Shown here: positions 46,538 through 55,510 of the stretch, piece by piece | How positions within the stretch are numbered: position 1 is the first letter of the stretch | Layout: the number at the start of each line of letters is the position of its first letter | Assembly (NCBI RefSeq): GCF_002564105.1 | Contig: NZ_PDBX01000001.1 | Span: 2,108,001 to 2,172,000 of the forward strand | DNA length: 64,000 nucleotides | Reading direction: 5' to 3' | Source: Collimonas sp. PA-H2 | Lineage (GTDB): Bacteria; Pseudomonadota; Gammaproteobacteria; Burkholderiales; Burkholderiaceae_D | Translations under genes and position numbers: made by a program | Notes under the pieces: model-generated | Databases searched by the model: none | What the model was told of the DNA's origin: nothing | The model's input: only the letters and a program-made list of their open reading frames with translations

Positions 46538-47160
46538 TAGCGTTCTTCCTTATAAGGGCCATTTTCTTGTCGTATGAATTTTCCATCTTTTAGGAGGTAT
46601 ACCAAAGACTGAGGCTGATCCCCTCCTTTGCTGTAGTCCTTAACCTCATAGCCAATCTGTCCATTTTTCTTAAATACCCTGGCTTCAGAGTTACATCTTG
46701 TGAAGTATTTTTTAACGATGCTGATTTTTCCTTTTGCCACGCCAACGAGATAGGACATATTGACACCGTGGTCGCATCTGTGCGTCCACCAATCTGGATG
46801 CTTTCTGTAATCAACATCATCTTCAGGATTCGAGGCAATTGATCTCATCGATTCAACTACAAAATAGTCACCTTCCGGCGTTGAAATGAGAGAGTCGTCA
46901 AGCAATTGATAGGTGAAATTATGTTGCTTTATCATGCGATCAAATTCCCGCAAACGGAAATTACTGTAATTCCCATCTTTAACTGTGCGGCGAAAAAACA
47001 TGCCTTTTTCTTGATCCGCTTGAACCGCATCAAATTCAACTCCTTTGGAATCAACCAAAGCATAAGTCACACTTCCGTCAACTATTTGAGCATGCGAATT
47101 TAGGCCTAGAAATAGGAGCGGGATAAGGCATGATTTATAAACCCTGGATAGTATCCGCAT
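46537..47160 (-). CDS. Candidate periplasmic immunity protein of the lysozyme-like effector
   Basis: 207 residues. The signal peptide IPLLFLGLNSHA predicts periplasmic location. AGGAG precedes the ATG at 47160 and the gene overlaps the effector end by 26 bases, the tight coupling typical of effector-immunity pairs. Recognisable family features are lacking apart from strong similarity to the gene at 45199. Cysteines in HRCDHG and TRCNSE may pair. Its role is inferred from position, export and coupling. Confidence 0.68.
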   Translation of the reverse strand: MRILSRVYKSCLIPLLFLGLNSHAQIVDGSVTYALVDSKGVEFDAVQADQEKGMFFRRTVKDGNYSNFRLREFDRMIKQHNFTYQLLDDSLISTPEGDYFVVESMRSIASNPEDDVDYRKHPDWWTHRCDHGVNMSYLVGVAKGKISIVKKYFTRCNSEARVFKKNGQIGYEVKDYSKGGDQPQSLVYLLKDGKFIRQENGPYKEER

Positions 47161-48139
47161 AGCAAACTCCTGTATAAGATGGCGATCGTTTTGGATCGGC
47201 CTGTAACTCCTGAAGGGTTTTCTTACCCACTTCTTCTGTCGAGATTTTGTAGCCCTTATTTCCTTCATGCGGCACACATATCATTTGCGGATTTCTAACC
47301 CTTTTTTTCGCAACAAGATCCGGAACATAATAATGTCCGCCATTCCACAGAGAAATCGCATTTATTTCTATCATTTCGTCGTCATGCGGCCAGTCTGCAT
47401 GTCTATTAAAGAGCTTTACAGAACTCGCCCTATGGCCAACCATGCGCTTTAATGCCTCATCTATATGAGCTTTCCAATTCCAGATTTGCACGTAAGTCGG
47501 ATCGCCGCTCGTTAACTGGGTCAGCCCATATCCTTTATCGAACGCGACAATAGGCTCCGAATCCAAATTAAGAAAATGCTTATATTGGGATTCTTGTTGA
47601 ATTAATTTCTTCATCGTCGCAATTGCGGTTGTCCGATCCTGCTCGCCATCCCGGGCGTTGCTATTCGAACCAGCCGCAACTTTCTGCGCAACGTAAGCGT
47701 CAATTTTTTCCTTGCTTGGCGACTTGCCCAAAATCAGCACGGTTCGCCTAAATTTTTCTTCCCCTACCTCAACAGTGACCGTTAGCCGCCCGCCAATAAC
47801 TTTGTTGATGGTTTTTGCATCCCAGCTTTTTCCCGCTTGCGTTAATTCATTTTTGTCTGAAAAAGCAGCAACCTTTTTCCCTCGCGCGCGCTCCCTCAGC
47901 CCGCTGACGTTGGCATCCCATGACATCGCCCAAAGCCATTTATAGGGACCCGGTGAATCCGTTTTTATCTCAAATTCGATGGAAGGAAAATTAGCCTCAT
48001 CGTCGATATAAAATTTATCAAGAGTATTTGGCTTAATCCACTCACCAGCGTCATCAGGTTTAACAACAACTTTGACTAGCGATTTTTTTGTCTTGTTAGT
48101 TGTACCTGCCGCCTTGTGTCCCTTTTTATGTTTGGACAT
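47135..48139 (-). CDS. Candidate T6SS effector with lysozyme/transglycosylase-like domain
   Basis: 334 residues without a signal peptide, as expected for a T6SS-delivered toxin. A basic N-terminus (SKHKKGHKAAGTTNKTKKS) leads to a beta-rich region (residues about 25-150). The C-terminal half holds KKLIQQESQYKHFLN, with Glu about 183, then DKGYGLTQLT and QIWNWKAHIDEAL, the E...GYGLTQ pattern of SLT-type lytic transglycosylases. It would cut peptidoglycan glycan strands in target cells. The following gene, overlapping by 26 bases, encodes an exported immunity candidate. The region is AT-richer than its surroundings. Confidence 0.7.
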   Translation of the reverse strand: MSKHKKGHKAAGTTNKTKKSLVKVVVKPDDAGEWIKPNTLDKFYIDDEANFPSIEFEIKTDSPGPYKWLWAMSWDANVSGLRERARGKKVAAFSDKNELTQAGKSWDAKTINKVIGGRLTVTVEVGEEKFRRTVLILGKSPSKEKIDAYVAQKVAAGSNSNARDGEQDRTTAIATMKKLIQQESQYKHFLNLDSEPIVAFDKGYGLTQLTSGDPTYVQIWNWKAHIDEALKRMVGHRASSVKLFNRHADWPHDDEMIEINAISLWNGGHYYVPDLVAKKRVRNPQMICVPHEGNKGYKISTEEVGKKTLQELQADPKRSPSYTGVCYADTIQGL

Positions 48140-48238
48140 GTGATATTCCTGTAAGAAGGCTAACTAAAATTAAACATCTTCACGGTACTGTTCGCACGGT
48201 TCAGCATATGCATCTGGGATGCATCGCTGCTTTTTTCC

Positions 48239-48748
48239 TTATTTACCTGGCGAGTCGCATGTGGGTTCCACATCGTAACCAAGCGGCAAATATAGATGCG
48301 TTTTCAGGTCACCCGTCTTTGTTGAGAATAGATGCACACCTTCTTGGCTCAAACACGTTTTAACTGATGTGTTTCGATTTTTAATTTCCAATTCGGTGGC
48401 GCTTCCCGCAACAGAAGCACCCGTTCCAATTACCGCGATCCCGATAAAAGGCTTCGTATAGCGCAGCTTCAGCTTGTAAACGTGTACGTCACGTCCATTC
48501 AGCTCATCGGTAACTTCACCCTGTGGCAATAGCTTCCCGTCGGATGACGTTACCTTGCAACATTCGATATCGCCATTTTCTTTTGGATATTGAACCAAGA
48601 TCTTTTCATTTTTTTTGATCGTTTGAGTTGTATACAGATACGTTTCTCCTTCTGCATTTCTCTGAACGAAGCCCTCTCCGATTTCACTTGCAAAGGATGA
48701 GCATGAAAGGGTTACTAAAATAATCGGCAGGAATTTTTTAATGTCCAT
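48239..48748 (-). CDS. Candidate periplasmic immunity protein of the M15-like effector
   Basis: 169 residues with a signal peptide (LPIILVTLSCSSFASE). No family is recognised. It overlaps the M15-like effector gene by 11 bases. Cysteines at DIECCKV, KTCLSQ and EPTCDS may form disulfides. Export and coupling fit an immunity protein acting in the periplasm, where the effector works. Its function is otherwise unknown. Confidence 0.62.
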   Translation of the reverse strand: MDIKKFLPIILVTLSCSSFASEIGEGFVQRNAEGETYLYTTQTIKKNEKILVQYPKENGDIECCKVTSSDGKLLPQGEVTDELNGRDVHVYKLKLRYTKPFIGIAVIGTGASVAGSATELEIKNRNTSVKTCLSQEGVHLFSTKTGDLKTHLYLPLGYDVEPTCDSPGK

Positions 48749-49328
48749 CGGCTGACCAGTGTGGGGGATCGGATACGAGTTTGTTAACCCCGTAGGTAGC
48801 GCCTACCGGATTCAAATCGCTTAGGTTTGTAATTGAAACGGTGGTTCCTGCAGCATCCACAATGGATTTCCCAGACATGCCTGTGATCGTCATATCGATA
48901 GCAGTCTTGTCCGAATGACGACTTACGAGTGCAGGAGGAAAGACGATTGCGTAAGCTGTCTTCATGCTGGTTGCAGCGCTGATCGACTCCGCCGGAGTAT
49001 CGTGCACCCACTCTATATTTACGCCATCCATTGCCGGCACACTTGCCGGGGCAATGTTTCCGTTGGAAATTGCCGCTGAATAATGCATCAGATAGGCTCT
49101 CTCTTTTGGCCTGTAGGTTGCAGATATCCGGACACTGCCTCCGGCAGTTTTGATAGCCGCGATAAAGCTATTCACCTTAGTTCGAAAATCCGGCGTCAAG
49201 TCGTCAACGCTCGCACTAGTCGGAAATCTCGCGACCCACTGTGCACCGCTTAATTCCTTTGCCGGAACACTAACAACTGCAGGAGTCTGATCCGCAGTCG
49301 GAGTTAGTGTTGCTTGCGCTGTCGCCAT
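48738..49328 (-). CDS. Candidate T6SS effector, M15/VanY-like peptidoglycan peptidase
   Basis: 196 residues, no signal peptide. The zinc ligands of M15/VanY peptidases can be read: SRHSDKTAID (S-x-H-x5-A-x-D, His about 135, Asp about 142) and PPHWSADGH near the C-terminus; VRISATYRPKERAYL precedes them as in VanY folds. The motif glycine of SxHxxGxAxD is replaced. It would cleave peptide stems of peptidoglycan. The start overlaps the end of vgrG by 59 bases, with GAGG upstream, so delivery by that VgrG is likely. A signal-bearing immunity candidate overlaps its 3' end. Confidence 0.72.
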   Translation of the reverse strand: MATAQATLTPTADQTPAVVSVPAKELSGAQWVARFPTSASVDDLTPDFRTKVNSFIAAIKTAGGSVRISATYRPKERAYLMHYSAAISNGNIAPASVPAMDGVNIEWVHDTPAESISAATSMKTAYAIVFPPALVSRHSDKTAIDMTITGMSGKSIVDAAGTTVSITNLSDLNPVGATYGVNKLVSDPPHWSADGH

Positions 49329-52116
49329 GGTACGGAACCTCTATAGTGGCTACTTCTGGTTGATTGGAATGGACTAATTCGGTATGGCCTTTAGCATCGG
49401 TGGTGCCGAAAAACACAGCGCCTGATGCAAGTGCAATTTTGTATTTGGTGTTGGCAAGCGGATTGCCCGTTTTAATATCATTTACCAGGAAAAAAATGTC
49501 GTGAGTAGCAGCTTTTTTCTGGGATAACTCGAGGGATAGAGCTGTCGGCTTTTCGGTGAATACTCTTTGGGTAAAACCGTCGACGTCACTTACGCCTTCC
49601 CATATTTTCCCGCAGGAACTGCGGATGGTATATGCAGTATTCGGAAGTGCGGTGTCATGCTCATCCACCAACCTGAATTGCTCGTCAAAACCATCGACGA
49701 CCGGCAAGTTCATTGGCGGTACGGGCAGATTCTTTTCTCCTGGCAGACTGTGCACTGCGGCATGGGCCACATACGAGCCATTCGTTCCATGTTCGATACC
49801 GGTAGCATTGAATTTGGCATAACTGCCGCCGCCATTGATCACTACTTCTTCTTTGGCCGTGATCGTGATGCGATTAGCTGTGTGCGTAATATTGAGCTTG
49901 GCCAGCAAGTTAATGTTGTTGGTCAATGCCTGTACATCAATATCTCCTGCTGCAGCGATCATTTTCATGCCTGTTTTATGAACAAACAGTCTGAAGGTCT
50001 GACGAATGCTGGCGAACAAGCTATCGCCGCTGGCGATGGACAAGCTCTTGCCGGTCGTGATGGCCGTGTTCTGGTCACTGGCGATATGGGTGCTGCCGCT
50101 GGTGGTGGTCTCGATACCGGCAGGACTGGCCAGAACAAGGTGGGGTTGTGACAGTTCCGGGAAACTACCCTCTTCACTTGCGCCCTGCCCCTTGATCGCA
50201 TCGTTCTGCGCCTTCAAGGTTTGTGCGACATCGGCTTGCTGCCCCTGTTTCTCCTGCGCCCCAGCCTGCTGCGCCGCATCGGCCAGCGACTCGTGCTGGT
50301 CGCGCGCAGCGGTCAGCCTTCTGACCGTCTCGCCCATGTCCTTGATGTGCGCAGCAGCGTTGTTTCTGGCCTCGGTAGTGATCAGCATCCCCTTGGCCGC
50401 ACGCGCCACGCCATGGCCATCTGTCCTCAGTTCCCAGCCGTCGCCCCGCGCATCCTTGCGCCCCACATTGTCTTCGATGCGGCTGATGCTGCCCAGACTC
50501 AGCTGGCTATGCTGATGATCGCTTTTCAGCTGCGCCTGGATCTTGCCGTTGGTATCGTCCAGCACCAGGTGGTTGCTTCTCCCTCCTGGCTGGTTACCGC
50601 CGTTGGGCGTCAGCTCACGGCTTCTAAAACCCATCAGCGACTGCTGGGTCGCCAGCTTCCAGGGCGGCATGTTGCGCTGGTTGTAGACGCTGCCGGTGAC
50701 GATGGGGCGGTCGGGATTGCCATCGAGCCATTGGACCAGGCATTCCGAGCCGACCCGCGGGATGGACTTGGCGCCCAGTTCGCCGCCAGCCCAGGCACTC
50801 GCAACCCGCACCCAGGCGGAGCTGCGTTCATCGTTGTTGCCGATGCGGTCCCAGTGGAACTGGACACGGATGCGGCCGTATTCGTCGGTATGGACGCTGC
50901 CCTGGCCGGAAGGACCGACCACCGTGACGGTTTGCGGCGACAGGATCTTGGTGTTGACGCTATGGAAATTACGACCGGGACGCCAGGGGATGGTCTTGCG
51001 CAGGCAGGTCAGCTCGTTGCGGTACTCGGCCTTTTGATCTGCCTGCTGCAGATAGTTGTTGCTGGCGATGTGGTGGACCGAGATGATCAGGAATTCATTC
51101 TTGCCGGCTTCTTCATGGCTGGCAAACGGGCTGGAAGAGAAATGGCCGGTCAGGCGGTACCAGCGACCAGGCAGCACATAGCGGTTATTACCCGCCGCTT
51201 CAAAGTGTTTACCTGCGGCTTCGATCTCTTCCATGCGCAGGCGCGATAGCTTGTCTGCATCCTGGGCACCCTTGACGCCGTAAGCGCCGGCATATTCATA
51301 GGATTCGACATCGAGTACATTGCCCTGCTTGTTCAGGGTCGGCACGCCGGCATTGATCGGCACCGGGCTCTTGAAGTTGAAGCCGGACAGCGACACCGAA
51401 CCGGGGACGATCTGGCGCACCGGGGAGAATTCGCCGATGCCGTCTTCCTCAAACGCGCCGCCATGGCGCTGGAAGCGGATCTCTTCGCCGCCGTCGATCG
51501 CTGCGGCCTGGGTCGAGTCATCGGTGATGACCAGCTTGTGGCCCTTCTCGCTGTGTTCGTAGTAGTACAGCAGACCGGCGGCTTCCAGCCGGCGATGGAC
51601 GTAGTTATGGTCGCTCTCGTCGAACTGGATGGCGTCCGTCATGATCGGATCTTCGCCGCTGACGCGGAAATCCCAATCGGGCAATGTGCCGTAGTCGGCG
51701 CAGATGCTGTCGATCTGTTCGCGCAAGGTCTTGCCGTGGAAAATGTAGTTATCCTTGCGCAAGCGCAGGTACTGGGTCCACGGCCCTAATTTGGCCTGGT
51801 AGAAGGTGATATTGCCATCGGTGCGAGAGAGGCGGAATTCGAAGCAGTAGCCGGAGAAATAACGCAGGCTGCCGTCCGCTCTCACTAATTCCACACAGAA
51901 CAGCTTGCCTTGCAAATCCTTCAGCGCCAGTTCAGCGTCATCCGATAGCAATTCAACGGTGTACTCAAAATCGCGCGATAGGCTTTCGGCGGCGTTGAGC
52001 TTGTTCACCAGCAGTTGCGCGTGCGGACCGTCGTCGTGGGGGAAGGAAAGGCGGAGGATGCGCTTGTTCTGACGGCCGTTGATAAGGCTTTGCAGGCTTT
52101 GAAGTATGTTGCTCAT
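49270..52116 (-). CDS. vgrG: Type VI secretion tip protein VgrG with C-terminal extension
   Basis: 948 residues. The gp27-like N-terminal domain spans about 1-390 (DGPHAQLLVNKLNAAESLSRDFEY). The gp5 OB-fold is about 395-490 (VTVVGPSGQGSVHTDEYGRI, SIPRVGSECLVQWLDGNPDR). The DUF2345/beta-helix is about 650-805. After it come two transthyretin-like repeats (FRLVDEHDTALPNTAYTIR.. and FFLVNDIKTGNPLANTKYKI..) and a short cysteine-rich tail (DCGSDSCSC). It forms the puncturing tip of the T6SS and carries effectors. AGGA precedes the ATG. No other T6SS structural genes are in the window, so this is an orphan vgrG island. Confidence 0.95.
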   Translation of the reverse strand: MSNILQSLQSLINGRQNKRILRLSFPHDDGPHAQLLVNKLNAAESLSRDFEYTVELLSDDAELALKDLQGKLFCVELVRADGSLRYFSGYCFEFRLSRTDGNITFYQAKLGPWTQYLRLRKDNYIFHGKTLREQIDSICADYGTLPDWDFRVSGEDPIMTDAIQFDESDHNYVHRRLEAAGLLYYYEHSEKGHKLVITDDSTQAAAIDGGEEIRFQRHGGAFEEDGIGEFSPVRQIVPGSVSLSGFNFKSPVPINAGVPTLNKQGNVLDVESYEYAGAYGVKGAQDADKLSRLRMEEIEAAGKHFEAAGNNRYVLPGRWYRLTGHFSSSPFASHEEAGKNEFLIISVHHIASNNYLQQADQKAEYRNELTCLRKTIPWRPGRNFHSVNTKILSPQTVTVVGPSGQGSVHTDEYGRIRVQFHWDRIGNNDERSSAWVRVASAWAGGELGAKSIPRVGSECLVQWLDGNPDRPIVTGSVYNQRNMPPWKLATQQSLMGFRSRELTPNGGNQPGGRSNHLVLDDTNGKIQAQLKSDHQHSQLSLGSISRIEDNVGRKDARGDGWELRTDGHGVARAAKGMLITTEARNNAAAHIKDMGETVRRLTAARDQHESLADAAQQAGAQEKQGQQADVAQTLKAQNDAIKGQGASEEGSFPELSQPHLVLASPAGIETTTSGSTHIASDQNTAITTGKSLSIASGDSLFASIRQTFRLFVHKTGMKMIAAAGDIDVQALTNNINLLAKLNITHTANRITITAKEEVVINGGGSYAKFNATGIEHGTNGSYVAHAAVHSLPGEKNLPVPPMNLPVVDGFDEQFRLVDEHDTALPNTAYTIRSSCGKIWEGVSDVDGFTQRVFTEKPTALSLELSQKKAATHDIFFLVNDIKTGNPLANTKYKIALASGAVFFGTTDAKGHTELVHSNQPEVATIEVPYHGDSASNTNSDCGSDSCSC

Positions 52117-52343
52117 GCCGTGATCCTGTCGTTACCGATGAATATTGTCGTACGGGAATAATTGAGAACAAGATAATACCAAACATATAAGCAAATATTG
52201 CTTGGAACTGTCTGTCTAGTTGCAAAAACAACACATGCACGTGCCACGCCGAAAATGAACGCCCCGGCGGCTCCAAGCGCCGCCCATTGCTCAGTTAACA
52301 GCACTGTTGACCCGGCTGTATATAGGCGTTTAGCTTAAAATTC

Positions 52344-52649
52344 CTATTCGAATACCGGCCGAAAGAAGCTTCTCTCGTAACTGAGAATGCACTTGGTCTG
52401 CTCTGCATACTTGAAGGCGGCCTGGCACTCTGCGTCATCCGCCATCTTGATGCGGTACTGCTCATAGGCGGCGAGGCTGGGGAAGGTAAACAAGGCCAGG
52501 GCGACGTTGTTTGCGCCCTCGGATGGCAGGAAGTAGCCGTGGTGGGAGCCGCCGAATTTTTCCACCAGCGGGATCCACAATTTTCCATAGTGTTCAAACT
52601 CCTTGAGTTTGCCGGCGTCGATGATGTAGCGAAGATAGCAAGTGACCAT
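52344..52649 (-). CDS. NIPSNAP family protein
   Basis: 101-residue ferredoxin-like alpha/beta dimer protein. The start VTCYLRYIIDAGKLKEFEHYGKLW and ALFTFPSLAAYEQYR are typical of bacterial NIPSNAP proteins. These small proteins are of unclear function, possibly binding small metabolites or acting as monooxygenase-like dimers. It is single and follows the EamA transporter by 27 bp, which suggests co-transcription. Confidence 0.82.
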   Translation of the reverse strand: MVTCYLRYIIDAGKLKEFEHYGKLWIPLVEKFGGSHHGYFLPSEGANNVALALFTFPSLAAYEQYRIKMADDAECQAAFKYAEQTKCILSYERSFFRPVFE

Positions 52650-52676
52650 TTTTTCTCCCTTATGTCATATCAAACT

Positions 52677-53576
52677 TCAATTACGCTGCCAGTTCACCAG
52701 CACGATGCCGCTCAGCACCAGCACGGCGCCGAACACGAACGGTAAGCCGATCGGATCGTCCAACAGCAGCACGCCGAAACTGACGCCGAACAGCGGCGTC
52801 AGAAATGAAAATACCGTCAGCCGCGAAGCCAGGTAGCGGCGCAGCATCCAGAACCAGGCCAGGAAACTGCCGAAAGCGACGATCAGCGACTGGAACACCA
52901 GGCTGACCCACATGATGCCGCTCAGCGGCGCCACCTCGGTCTGGCCGGAAACCAGCGCCAGCAGCGGCAGCGACAGCGCCGCCACCACCAGTTGGTACCA
53001 CAGGGTCATGCTGGGCGAGGCATTGGTGAGGACGCTGCGCTTGATCATGATGGTGGTCGCGGCCCAGAAGACCGCGGCCAGCACGCCCAATGCATCGCCG
53101 ATCAGCATGCGGCTGAAACCGGCGCCGGCTTCGAAGCCGCCGGCGAACGCCACCGCGATGCCGGCAAACGCCGCGATCACGCCCAGCCACTGGGTCAGGC
53201 CGAAACGCTCGCCTGGCACCAGCCAGTGCAAACCCAGCACGGTGAAAATCGGCGCGGTGTAAACGAAAACCGACATGTGCGAAGCAGTGGTGTAGTTCAA
53301 GCCGATGGAAACGCACAGGAATTCGCCGGCAAACAGCAGGCCGGTCGCCAGCCCGGGCCAGAAGCTGCCGTCGGTGAGCGAGAATTTGCTGCCGCGCCAC
53401 CACATCAGGCCGCTCACCAGCAGCGCGGCGACGGCCGAACGCAGGCCGTTTTGCAGGATCGGCGAGATGCTCGGCGCCGCCACCTTGATCGCCACCTGCT
53501 GCAGCCCCCAGCACATGCAAAGAATTAACATCAGGCTCATGGCCAAGCCGTCTAGCGGCTTGCGGGTGGTAGGCAT
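52677..53576 (-). CDS. EamA family drug/metabolite transporter
   Basis: 299 residues with ten TM helices in two EamA repeats (MLILCMCWGLQQVAIK; GDALGVLAAVFWAATTIMIKR). Such inner-membrane DMT transporters export metabolites or amino-acid derivatives; the substrate is not readable. It lies upstream of the NIPSNAP gene and diverges from the glycosyltransferase gene. Confidence 0.87.
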   Translation of the reverse strand: MPTTRKPLDGLAMSLMLILCMCWGLQQVAIKVAAPSISPILQNGLRSAVAALLVSGLMWWRGSKFSLTDGSFWPGLATGLLFAGEFLCVSIGLNYTTASHMSVFVYTAPIFTVLGLHWLVPGERFGLTQWLGVIAAFAGIAVAFAGGFEAGAGFSRMLIGDALGVLAAVFWAATTIMIKRSVLTNASPSMTLWYQLVVAALSLPLLALVSGQTEVAPLSGIMWVSLVFQSLIVAFGSFLAWFWMLRRYLASRLTVFSFLTPLFGVSFGVLLLDDPIGLPFVFGAVLVLSGIVLVNWQRN

Positions 53577-53686
53577 AGTGCGTCTTTCTGGAACGAGTGC
53601 AGGCAGGGATGGTTTGTCATAAATGTCATTTTACTCAGCGTTGATTTATCCCTATCATCAACGTCATCAGCCACCTCGATGGCCCG

Positions 53687-53713
53687 TCTCGGCGACCCCA
53701 TCTCGGCGACCCC
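53687..53713. repeat. Tandem 14-bp direct repeat
   Basis: TCTCGGCGACCCC occurs twice in a row (53687 and 53701), one base apart, in the divergent region before the glycosyltransferase gene. Its significance is unknown. Confidence 0.6.
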
Positions 53714-53757
53714 GTCAAAATACAGATTGCAAGGAGTATGCTTGAAAGTAGTCATTT

Positions 53758-54999
53758 TTGCATTGCCGGCAGCAAACCACATCGCCGGAGCCTATCATTC
53801 ATAAGCCAGACCATGCGCCCCATCTGGGCGCCGCCGCCCAACCACCACGCCCCCGCAAGCTATTGCTGTTAAGCGTTTCCGCCGGCGCCGGCCACATGCG
53901 CGCCGCGGAAGCACTCAGGGCCTATGCCGCCGCCGAATTCCCCGGCACCGAAGCGATCCACCTGGATGCGATGGATTTCGTCCCTGCCGGCTTCCGCGCC
54001 GTGTACACCGATTTCTACCTGCATCTGGTGAACCGCCATCCGGCGCTGTGGGGCTATGTCTACCAGAAGAGCGACAAGGCGCTCAGCAGCTCGCCAACGC
54101 AAAAACTGCGGCGCGCGATCGAGCGCATCAGCACCCGTCCTTTGCGCAAGGCGATACAGGCGGCAGCGCCGGACGCCATCATCTGCACCCATTTCCTGCC
54201 GGCCGAATTGCTGGCGCGCGAAATCGGCAAGCAGCGCGTGGTCTGTCCGGTGTGGGTGCAGGTCACGGATTTCGACCTGCACAGCATGTGGTTGCAGCCG
54301 CTGATGCAAGGCTATTTCGCCGCCACCGAGGAAATCGCCTACCGCATGCGGACGCGCGGGCTGGCGGCCGATGCGGTGCACGTCACCGGCATCCCGATCA
54401 TGCCCGGCTTCGGCCAGACCCTGGAGCGCGAGTCATGCGCGCGCCGCTTCGGCCTCGATCCGGCGCGCAAGATCATCCTCATGATGTCCGGTGGCGCCGG
54501 CATCGGTGATCTCGACAAGACCGTGCAGCGGCTGCTGGCGCTGCCGGACGATTTCCAGCTGGTGGCGCTGGCTGGCAAGAACGCCGCCATGCTGGCCGAG
54601 CTGAAGCAGCTGGCGGCGGCGCATCCGGGCCGGCTGTTCCCGTTCGGCTTCACCAGCCAGGTCGATGAACTGATGACCTGCGCCGACCTGGCGATCACCA
54701 AGCCGGGCGGCCTGACCACTTCGGAATGCCTGGCGATGGGAGTACCGATGATCATCCACTCGCCGATCCCGGGACAGGAGGAGCGCAACGCCGACTACCT
54801 GCTGGAACAAGGCGCGGCGCTGAAGGCGATCGACCTCATCGCGCTGGAATACCGGGTCCAGCAATTGCTGCAGCAGCCGCAACTGCTGCAGCGCCTGCGC
54901 CAGCGCAGCCTGGAGCTGGGCCGTCCGCGCGCCGCGCGCGCTGTGCTGCAAACCGTGCTCAGCAAACTCGATCCTCCATTTACTACGCTCTCGCCATGA
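53758..54999 (+). CDS. MGDG synthase-like glycosyltransferase (GT28-type)
   Basis: 413 residues. KLLLLSVSAGAGHMRAAEAL at residues about 34-53 is the N-terminal signature of MGDG synthase/processive diacylglycerol glycosyltransferases. The GT28 C-terminal domain has MMSGGAGIGDLDKTV, FGFTSQVDELMTCADLAITKPGG and IPGQEERNADYLL. It probably glycosylates a membrane diacylglycerol or similar lipid. The frame opens at a TTG (53758) with weak RBS, while AAGGAG plus ATG at 53738 sits out of frame by one base, so the true start may involve an indel. It overlaps the next gene by ATGA. Confidence 0.82.
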   Translation: MHCRQQTTSPEPIIHKPDHAPHLGAAAQPPRPRKLLLLSVSAGAGHMRAAEALRAYAAAEFPGTEAIHLDAMDFVPAGFRAVYTDFYLHLVNRHPALWGYVYQKSDKALSSSPTQKLRRAIERISTRPLRKAIQAAAPDAIICTHFLPAELLAREIGKQRVVCPVWVQVTDFDLHSMWLQPLMQGYFAATEEIAYRMRTRGLAADAVHVTGIPIMPGFGQTLERESCARRFGLDPARKIILMMSGGAGIGDLDKTVQRLLALPDDFQLVALAGKNAAMLAELKQLAAAHPGRLFPFGFTSQVDELMTCADLAITKPGGLTTSECLAMGVPMIIHSPIPGQEERNADYLLEQGAALKAIDLIALEYRVQQLLQQPQLLQRLRQRSLELGRPRAARAVLQTVLSKLDPPFTTLSP

Positions 55000-55502
55000 C
55001 TGCTTCCACACCTTTTCGCCGCCTGTTCGGCATGCTGTTCTGGGCGGTGCTGACTGCCTTCTTTTTCGCCAATGTCGAAATCCAGATCGAGGGTGCCGCC
55101 GGCTGGGCCGCCAACCTGCCGACCTGGCGCATCGAACATCACTGGCTGCTCGACATCTTCTGGGGCGGCCGCGCCATGACTGGCTACCACGCCTGGATCT
55201 TCCCTTTCATCGCCTTGATGTTCCACTATCCGATCTGGTTCAACGGCAGCTGGGACTGGCGCGGCGAGAGCCGCATCATGGCTTCCATCATGGTGTTCTG
55301 GATCAGCGAAGACTGGCTCTGGTTCGTGCTCAACCCGGCTTACGGGCTGGCGCGCTTCAATCCGATTGATGTGCCGTGGCACAAGCACTGGCTGGGCGGC
55401 GTGCCGGTCGACTACTGGATTTATTCGGCAGTTGCGATCGTGCTGTTGTGGCTGGCCGAGCGCAAGCCGCGCCCGGCGGGCGTCGCGCTGAGCCGGAGCT
55501 GA
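54996..55502 (+). CDS. Hypothetical membrane protein coupled to the glycosyltransferase
   Basis: 168 residues, about four TM helices (LFGMLFWAVLTAFFFANVEI, HAWIFPFIALMFHYPIWFNG, MASIMVFWISEDWLWFVL, YWIYSAVAIVLLWLAE), unusually rich in tryptophan. Histidines and WISEDWLW could form a polar site. I do not recognise the family. Overlap by ATGA with the glycosyltransferase suggests a shared role in envelope lipid modification, but this is inference. Confidence 0.75.
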   Translation: MTASTPFRRLFGMLFWAVLTAFFFANVEIQIEGAAGWAANLPTWRIEHHWLLDIFWGGRAMTGYHAWIFPFIALMFHYPIWFNGSWDWRGESRIMASIMVFWISEDWLWFVLNPAYGLARFNPIDVPWHKHWLGGVPVDYWIYSAVAIVLLWLAERKPRPAGVALSRS

Positions 55503-55510
55503 ACCGATAT

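Noticed and set aside
45130..52120. Prophage origin for the vgrG region
   Set aside because: VgrG resembles phage spike genes, but no integrase, capsid, tail tube or lysis genes occur and the neighbours fit T6SS cargo.
52113..52304. 63-residue hydrophobic frame just upstream of vgrG
   Set aside because: No RBS, no family character, and it covers the AT-rich vgrG promoter region.
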